A DNA stretch of 10,356 nt, taken from NCBI GenBank assembly GCA_020558355.1, contig JAJCKG010000033.1:1-10356 (forward strand), written 5' to 3'. Below the pieces are notes generated by a model. It had not been told where the DNA came from. It made no database searches and saw nothing but the letters and a program-made list of their open reading frames with translations. Positions 6,614 through 10,356 of this stretch are shown one piece after another. The translations under genes and the position numbers were made by a program. Position 1 is the stretch's first letter; every line of letters starts with the position of its first letter. Origin of the DNA: a bacterium 210820-DFI.6.37 (lineage in GTDB: Bacteria > Bacillota > Clostridia > Peptostreptococcales > Anaerovoracaceae).

Positions 6614-7504
6614 TTATCTGAGTTTTTCCAGCAGAGCTTCCATATCTTCCGGCAGCGGAGCTTCAAAGCTGAGCGCTTTTCCTGTTACCGGATGGAGCAG
6701 TGCCAGCTTTCTGGCATGGAGCGCCTGACGTTCAATGAGAAATGGATTTGTTTCTCCATAAAGGTGATCGCTGACAATGGGATAACCGATATGAGAAAGA
6801 TGGACCCGAATCTGATGGGTCCGTCCGGTTTCCAGCGCAAGCTCCAATAAAGAGTATCCTGCCTGGAACCGCTTTAGAACCCGGTAGTGGGTAAGAGAAG
6901 GGGCGCCATCCTCCATGACCGCGCGCTCTACCCGTTCCGGATCCGGCTTTCCGATGGGAAGATCGATGGTTCCGTTATCTGCTTCTACAAGGCCCTTTAC
7001 AATAGCCAGATACCGTTTTTCCACAAGGCCCGCCTGGCTCTGCTTCATAAAGCTGGCCTGACAGTGAGCGTTTTTCGCGACAGCGACAAGGCCGGAAGTA
7101 TCCATATCCAGGCGATTCATAAACCGTATTTTATAACTGCCGCCGGAATCCAGCATGTATTTCATAATGCCGTTGGCCAGGGTATGCTGCGGGTGTCCTT
7201 TTGTGGGATGGACGACCAGACCCGGCTGTTTGTTGATGATCAGCAGACTGTCATCTTCATAGACAGGAGAAATCGGAATGTCTTCCGGAATGAAGTCGCT
7301 GGTTTCCTCGGGGAGGCAGATGGTAATCACATCGCCGGGTCTTGTGGGGATCCAGCCGGGGGTCTGCTGCCCGTTGAGGTGTACCAGCTTTTCTCTCTTA
7401 ATTTTATTCCGCATCCGGGCGGAAAACTGGAAGTGATGACGCAGAATATCCTTGACTGCCATTCCATTGTCCTGCTCAGTTGTAATATATTTGAATTCTG
7501 TCAT
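6614..7504 (-). CDS. RluA/RluD-family pseudouridine synthase
   Basis: A 296-residue enzyme that converts uridine to pseudouridine in RNA, most likely large-subunit rRNA. An N-terminal S4-type RNA-binding region (about 15-65) precedes the catalytic core. The active-site motif RLDMDTSGL holds the nucleophilic Asp133. The LETGRTHQIRVHLSHIG stretch (about 224-240) is the conserved family motif that follows, and SDHLYG lies near residue 245. Length and order match the S4-containing RluA/C/D branch. The residue before RLD is Asn130, where many relatives have His. The target uridine cannot be told from sequence; family membership is secure. AGGAAAGG (7509-7516) supports the start and overlaps the nadK stop, so the two genes are co-transcribed. 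In Bacillus subtilis a related enzyme (YjbO) follows the NAD kinase YjbN. Confidence 0.93.
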   Translation of the reverse strand: MTEFKYITTEQDNGMAVKDILRHHFQFSARMRNKIKREKLVHLNGQQTPGWIPTRPGDVITICLPEETSDFIPEDIPISPVYEDDSLLIINKQPGLVVHPTKGHPQHTLANGIMKYMLDSGGSYKIRFMNRLDMDTSGLVAVAKNAHCQASFMKQSQAGLVEKRYLAIVKGLVEADNGTIDLPIGKPDPERVERAVMEDGAPSLTHYRVLKRFQAGYSLLELALETGRTHQIRVHLSHIGYPIVSDHLYGETNPFLIERQALHARKLALLHPVTGKALSFEAPLPEDMEALLEKLR

Positions 7505-7514
7505 AATGCCTTTC

Positions 7515-8324
7515 CTATAAAAATTTTGTTTTTACCTTGTCCCAAAAATCGTAAGACTCAAAACGGATCAGATTGATTACGGTTTCGGAAAATTCAATTT
7601 TAATTTCCTGAACATGGGCGTAAGCGTGTTCAATTCCATCGTTCAGAAGAAAAATATAATTGCCCTTTCCTGTTTCCGGAACAATGCCCAGAGACAGCTC
7701 CGAAGGAAGCAGGATGCTGGAAGTAAAGGAGCGGTAAGCCGTTGTGTTCATGGGGGCGATCGGAGTCACCTGCAGCAGCTTGATACGGGGATCTACAATG
7801 GAACCGCCCAGAGAATAGTTGTAAGCGGTGCTTCCGGCAGAGGTGGCTACAAGGATCCCGTCTCCGCTGAATTTTTCAATAGGGCTGTCTCCTATGGAAA
7901 TATCAAGATGAACGGAATAGGAGTGACTGCCCCTTATGACGATCTCGTTCAGTCCGCGGAGAATCTCCTGCTTTCCATTTTGCGTTGTAACAACAGCTTG
8001 TACCGTATTGAGAGGCTGCAGCCGATAACGGCCTTCCTTATACTCCTGTATAAAAGTATCCGGCATGCCGGGCTCATCCGGCGCGATTTCCTGGAAAAAT
8101 CCCAAATGACCGGTATTGACGCCGACGATGGGAATGGAAGGAAAATCGTACTTATGTACGGCCTGGAGCAAAGCCCCGTCACCGCCAATACAGACAAGAA
8201 GCTCACTGTCCACAGAGCATTGCTCCAGGACAGTGAAACCATGTTTTTCAAATTTTTCAATTAGAACTTCTTTTGTTTGTTCTGACACATCGGTGCCATT
8301 TGTAATAACGCTAATATATCTCAT
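7515..8324 (-). CDS. nadK: NAD kinase
   Basis: A 269-residue cytoplasmic kinase that phosphorylates NAD to NADP, the sole route to NADP in most bacteria. The diagnostic GGDG motif (47-50) binds the phosphate donor. The NE motif (Asn126-Glu127) and the glycine-rich GDGILVATSAGSTAYN stretch (154-169) form the NAD site. Length matches the short Gram-positive type. It begins two bases after the stop of oligoendopeptidase F, and no Shine-Dalgarno is apparent just upstream, so it is probably translated by ribosomes that terminate on pepF and restart. Ten bases separate it from the pseudouridine synthase downstream. Confidence 0.96.
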   Translation of the reverse strand: MRYISVITNGTDVSEQTKEVLIEKFEKHGFTVLEQCSVDSELLVCIGGDGALLQAVHKYDFPSIPIVGVNTGHLGFFQEIAPDEPGMPDTFIQEYKEGRYRLQPLNTVQAVVTTQNGKQEILRGLNEIVIRGSHSYSVHLDISIGDSPIEKFSGDGILVATSAGSTAYNYSLGGSIVDPRIKLLQVTPIAPMNTTAYRSFTSSILLPSELSLGIVPETGKGNYIFLLNDGIEHAYAHVQEIKIEFSETVINLIRFESYDFWDKVKTKFL

Positions 8325-8326
8325 TT

Positions 8327-10126
8327 TTATACCAGTTTTTCAAATTCATCTACCAGGCTTTTGAAGGTTTCCATCGCTTCAATGATCGGCTTTGGACTGC
8401 TCATATCCACGCCGGCCAGCTTTAACAGCTGGATCGGATGGTCGCTCTCTCCGGTTTTCAGGAACTGGATGTAAGCGTCTCTCGCGGGAGTTCCTTCGGT
8501 GAGGATCTTGTTTGAAATCGCTGTAGCCGCTGAATATCCGGTAGCGTATTTATATACGTAGAAGGCGTTGTAAAAATGCGGAATACGGGCCCACTCATAC
8601 CGGATCGTATCGTCCTTTGCCACAGCCGGACCAAAATATTTATCATTGAGCTTTTGATATTCTTCGCACATCCATTCTGCGGTCAGCACCTGACCCTGCT
8701 CAATGGCCTTATGGGTAAGGTCCTCAAATTCCGCGAACATTGTCTGACGGAACAGGGTAGTACGGAACTCTTCGATATAGAGATTCAGCAGGTACTTGCG
8801 CATCGTCGGATCTTTTTCATTGTCCAGCAGATGGCGCATCAGCAGAGATTCGTTTACTGTAGAAGCTACTTCCGCGGTAAAGATCGAGTGGCTGCCATAG
8901 ATATAAGGCTGGGCTTCTCTGGTATAGCTGGAATGCATAGAATGTCCCATTTCATGAACAATGGTAAACACATCCTTTAATGTATTTGTATAGTTGAGAA
9001 GGATATATGGCATGCTGTCATAGCTGCCGAAGCTGTAAGCTCCGCTGGTTTTTCCTTCGTTTTCATAGACATCGACCCAACCGGCTTTCAGACCTTCGTT
9101 CATTCTCTGGATGTATTCTTCTCCCAGGGGAGCAAGGGCTTCCCGCATCATTTCCAGACCCTCTTCATAAGGAATGTCTTTTTTCGGAAGCTCGATGAGC
9201 GGCACATAGATATCGTACATGCGCAGCTGTTCTACACCCAAGAGCCTTTTGCGGATCTCCATATAGCGGTGGACCGTAGGAAGATAGTCGCCTACCACCT
9301 TTACCAGGTTGTCGTAGACCTCTCCGGGGATGTTATCTCCGGAAAGCGCTGCCTGGCGGGCGGAGTCGTATTTGCGGATTCTCGCGCTGATCACATCGGT
9401 TTTCGTATTGTAATTGTAAGTGGTGCCGATGGTATTTATCATGGATTTAAAGGCCGCGTACATATGTTCATACGCTTCTTTTCTGACGCTTCGGTCATGA
9501 CTTTCCATAAAGGTGATATAGTTGCCGTGGGTAAGCTCTACTTCGTCACCGTCTTCATCGGTGATTTTGCCGAATTTGATATCCGCGTTGTTGAGCATGG
9601 TGAAGATGTCGTTGGTGGAACCTGTGATCTCACTCATCTGAGCCAGAATATTTTCTTCGGCCTTTGTCAGGACATGTGCCTTTTCGCGGAGCAGATCCCG
9701 AAGGAAAAATTCGTACTCCTTCAGACCCGGTTCCTGATCAATATAGGAAAGAAGCGTCTCTTCCGGAGCGTCTAAAAGCTCCGGTGTGAAAAAGGACATA
9801 GCGGCGGAAACCTGAGCGATGACGCTCTGACATTTGTCTGTCATTGCCTGATACTGCGTCTTCCGGTTGTCCTCGTCACGGCGCATCCGGGCATAGACAT
9901 AGACCCTTTCAAGCTTTTGCCAGATAGCGTCCCGGGCCTTCAGCGCGTTCAGAAGAACTGCCGCGCTTTCCGTCAAATGCCCCATAAATTTTTTATATTC
10001 TTCAGTCTCAGCTAAAACATCCTCCAGATCCCGGTCGATCCGCGCTTCATCCGGAAACATATCTTCAATATTCCATTTATATTTTTTGTCGATCTGTTCT
10101 CTGCTTTTTAAAGCTTTATCACCCAT
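8327..10126 (-). CDS. pepF: Oligoendopeptidase F (M3B zinc metallopeptidase)
   Basis: A 599-residue protein, the usual length for PepF, with no signal peptide, so it acts in the cytoplasm cutting short peptides. The zinc motif HEMGH lies at 391-395 (FTIVHEMGHSMHSSYT), with Glu419 in FTAEVAST as the likely third zinc ligand. The helical N-terminal half and the late motif RIPHFYNAFYVYKYATGYSAA (split here: RIPHFYNAFY at 514-523 and KYATGYSAA at 526-534) are characteristic of M3B. AGGAGGTT (10133-10140) sits six bases before the ATG. It is the first gene of the leftward operon with nadK and the pseudouridine synthase. A housekeeping role in peptide turnover is expected. Confidence 0.96.
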   Translation of the reverse strand: MGDKALKSREQIDKKYKWNIEDMFPDEARIDRDLEDVLAETEEYKKFMGHLTESAAVLLNALKARDAIWQKLERVYVYARMRRDEDNRKTQYQAMTDKCQSVIAQVSAAMSFFTPELLDAPEETLLSYIDQEPGLKEYEFFLRDLLREKAHVLTKAEENILAQMSEITGSTNDIFTMLNNADIKFGKITDEDGDEVELTHGNYITFMESHDRSVRKEAYEHMYAAFKSMINTIGTTYNYNTKTDVISARIRKYDSARQAALSGDNIPGEVYDNLVKVVGDYLPTVHRYMEIRKRLLGVEQLRMYDIYVPLIELPKKDIPYEEGLEMMREALAPLGEEYIQRMNEGLKAGWVDVYENEGKTSGAYSFGSYDSMPYILLNYTNTLKDVFTIVHEMGHSMHSSYTREAQPYIYGSHSIFTAEVASTVNESLLMRHLLDNEKDPTMRKYLLNLYIEEFRTTLFRQTMFAEFEDLTHKAIEQGQVLTAEWMCEEYQKLNDKYFGPAVAKDDTIRYEWARIPHFYNAFYVYKYATGYSAATAISNKILTEGTPARDAYIQFLKTGESDHPIQLLKLAGVDMSSPKPIIEAMETFKSLVDEFEKLV

Positions 10127-10157
10127 ACAAGAAACCTCCTAAATTGTATTTGATTTT

Positions 10158-10189
10158 ATAATATGCAGATTTTAATTATTTATCGTCCA
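10158..10189 (-). promoter_or_regulatory. Weak candidate promoter for the pepF operon
   Basis: On the minus strand TATTAT (10158-10163) resembles a -10 box and TGGACG (10184-10189) resembles a -35 box. The 20-base spacing is longer than ideal, so this is only a candidate. It lies in the AT-rich stretch between the pepF Shine-Dalgarno site and the repeats. Confidence 0.25.
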
Positions 10190-10210
10190 TTTTGCCAGGC
10201 CAAACAAGCG

Positions 10211-10356
10211 AAAGCGAGCAGCCCGGCAGAGTTTACGCAAAAATGCCAGCGAGCCTTGCGAGCGTTTGCATTTTATCGTATAACACTCTGCCCAGCGAGC
10301 AAAAGCGAGCAGCCCGGCAGAGTTTACGCAAAAATGCCAGCGAGCCTTGCGAGCGT
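10211..10356. repeat. Tandem intergenic repeat, period 91 bp, with palindromic arms
   Basis: Bases 10211-10265 and 10302-10356 are identical over 55 bp, one period being 91 bp; the second copy is cut by the window end. Within a unit, 10225-10246 is an imperfect reverse complement of 10268-10292 (shared blocks GCATTTT, CGTA and CTCTGCC). The loop and the spacer between units both start CAGCGAGC and contain a second GCGAGC. A period not divisible by three and early stops in every frame argue against coding. Upstream bases of about 10177-10210 look like a decayed further copy. It resembles REP-like or structured-RNA intergenic repeats; I do not recognise a named family. Confidence 0.85.
10225..10292. 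other. Long imperfect hairpin within the repeat unit
   Basis: Arms 10225-10246 and 10268-10292 could form a stem of about 20 pairs with small bulges, capped by the 21-base loop 10247-10267. The right arm can equally pair with the left arm of the next unit (10316-10337), across a 23-base spacer. Two mutually exclusive folds are therefore possible. Confidence 0.6.

Noticed and set aside
6887..7576. 229-aa plus-strand open frame opposite the pseudouridine synthase
   Set aside because: It is the antisense shadow of a gene with complete catalytic motifs and has no family resemblance.
10235..10250. Minus-strand TGGCATTTTTGC as a sigma-54 promoter in the repeat
   Set aside because: GG and GC are about three bases closer than the required spacing.
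10233..10271. A 12-codon minus-strand ORF inside the repeat (starts MQTLARLAG)
   Set aside because: No Shine-Dalgarno ahead of it, the period is not a multiple of three, and the same bases form the hairpin.
10211..10356. CRISPR array
   Set aside because: The repeated block is 55 bp with a 91-bp period, and intervening bases are related to the repeat itself rather than unique spacers.

Overview
The window looks like chromosomal DNA of a moderate-GC anaerobic Bacillota, probably a clostridial lineage. The evidence is strong AGGAGG-type Shine-Dalgarno sites, closely packed or overlapping genes, heavy use of AGA and GGA codons, and a pepF-nadK-pseudouridine synthase cluster like those of Firmicutes. 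Genus cannot be fixed from sequence reading alone.

Left part (1-6517, + strand). The window opens with the last 20 codons of a gene whose tail resembles the C-terminus of class-III PLP aminotransferases (tentative). A 167-bp gap with two inverted repeats precedes a first APC-superfamily amino acid/amine permease (233-1672). A good intrinsic terminator (1706-1740) separates it from a second, clearly paralogous permease (1763-3187). The second permease overlaps a sensor histidine kinase by ATGA (3184-5166), and the kinase overlaps a sigma-54-activating NtrC-type response regulator by 20 bp (5147-6517). The kinase has an extracytoplasmic domain that looks like a divergent family-3 solute-binding domain, followed by PAS, HisKA and HATPase. 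The simplest reading is a self-contained module: sense an amino acid or amine outside the cell, phosphorylate the regulator, switch on sigma-54 promoters, and import (and perhaps transaminate) the compound. No convincing sigma-54 promoter is visible in the window, so its target lies elsewhere or upstream.

Middle (6518-6613). A short convergent gap holds a GC-rich hairpin that could end transcription from both sides.

Right part (6614-10126, - strand). Three housekeeping genes read leftwards as a tight operon: oligoendopeptidase F (599 aa, HEMGH zinc site), NAD kinase (2 nt behind it, no visible Shine-Dalgarno) and an RluA/RluD-family 23S-type pseudouridine synthase (10 nt behind nadK).

Right edge (10127-10356). 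Upstream of pepF the DNA is non-coding and carries a tandem repeat of period 91 bp. A 55-bp block is repeated exactly (10211-10265 and 10302-10356), the second copy running into the window edge. Its arms are arranged so that each can pair with the arm on either side, while GCGAGC-rich loops recur directly. This repeat and the paralogous-permease/solute-binding-kinase/sigma-54 module are the two items most worth following up.
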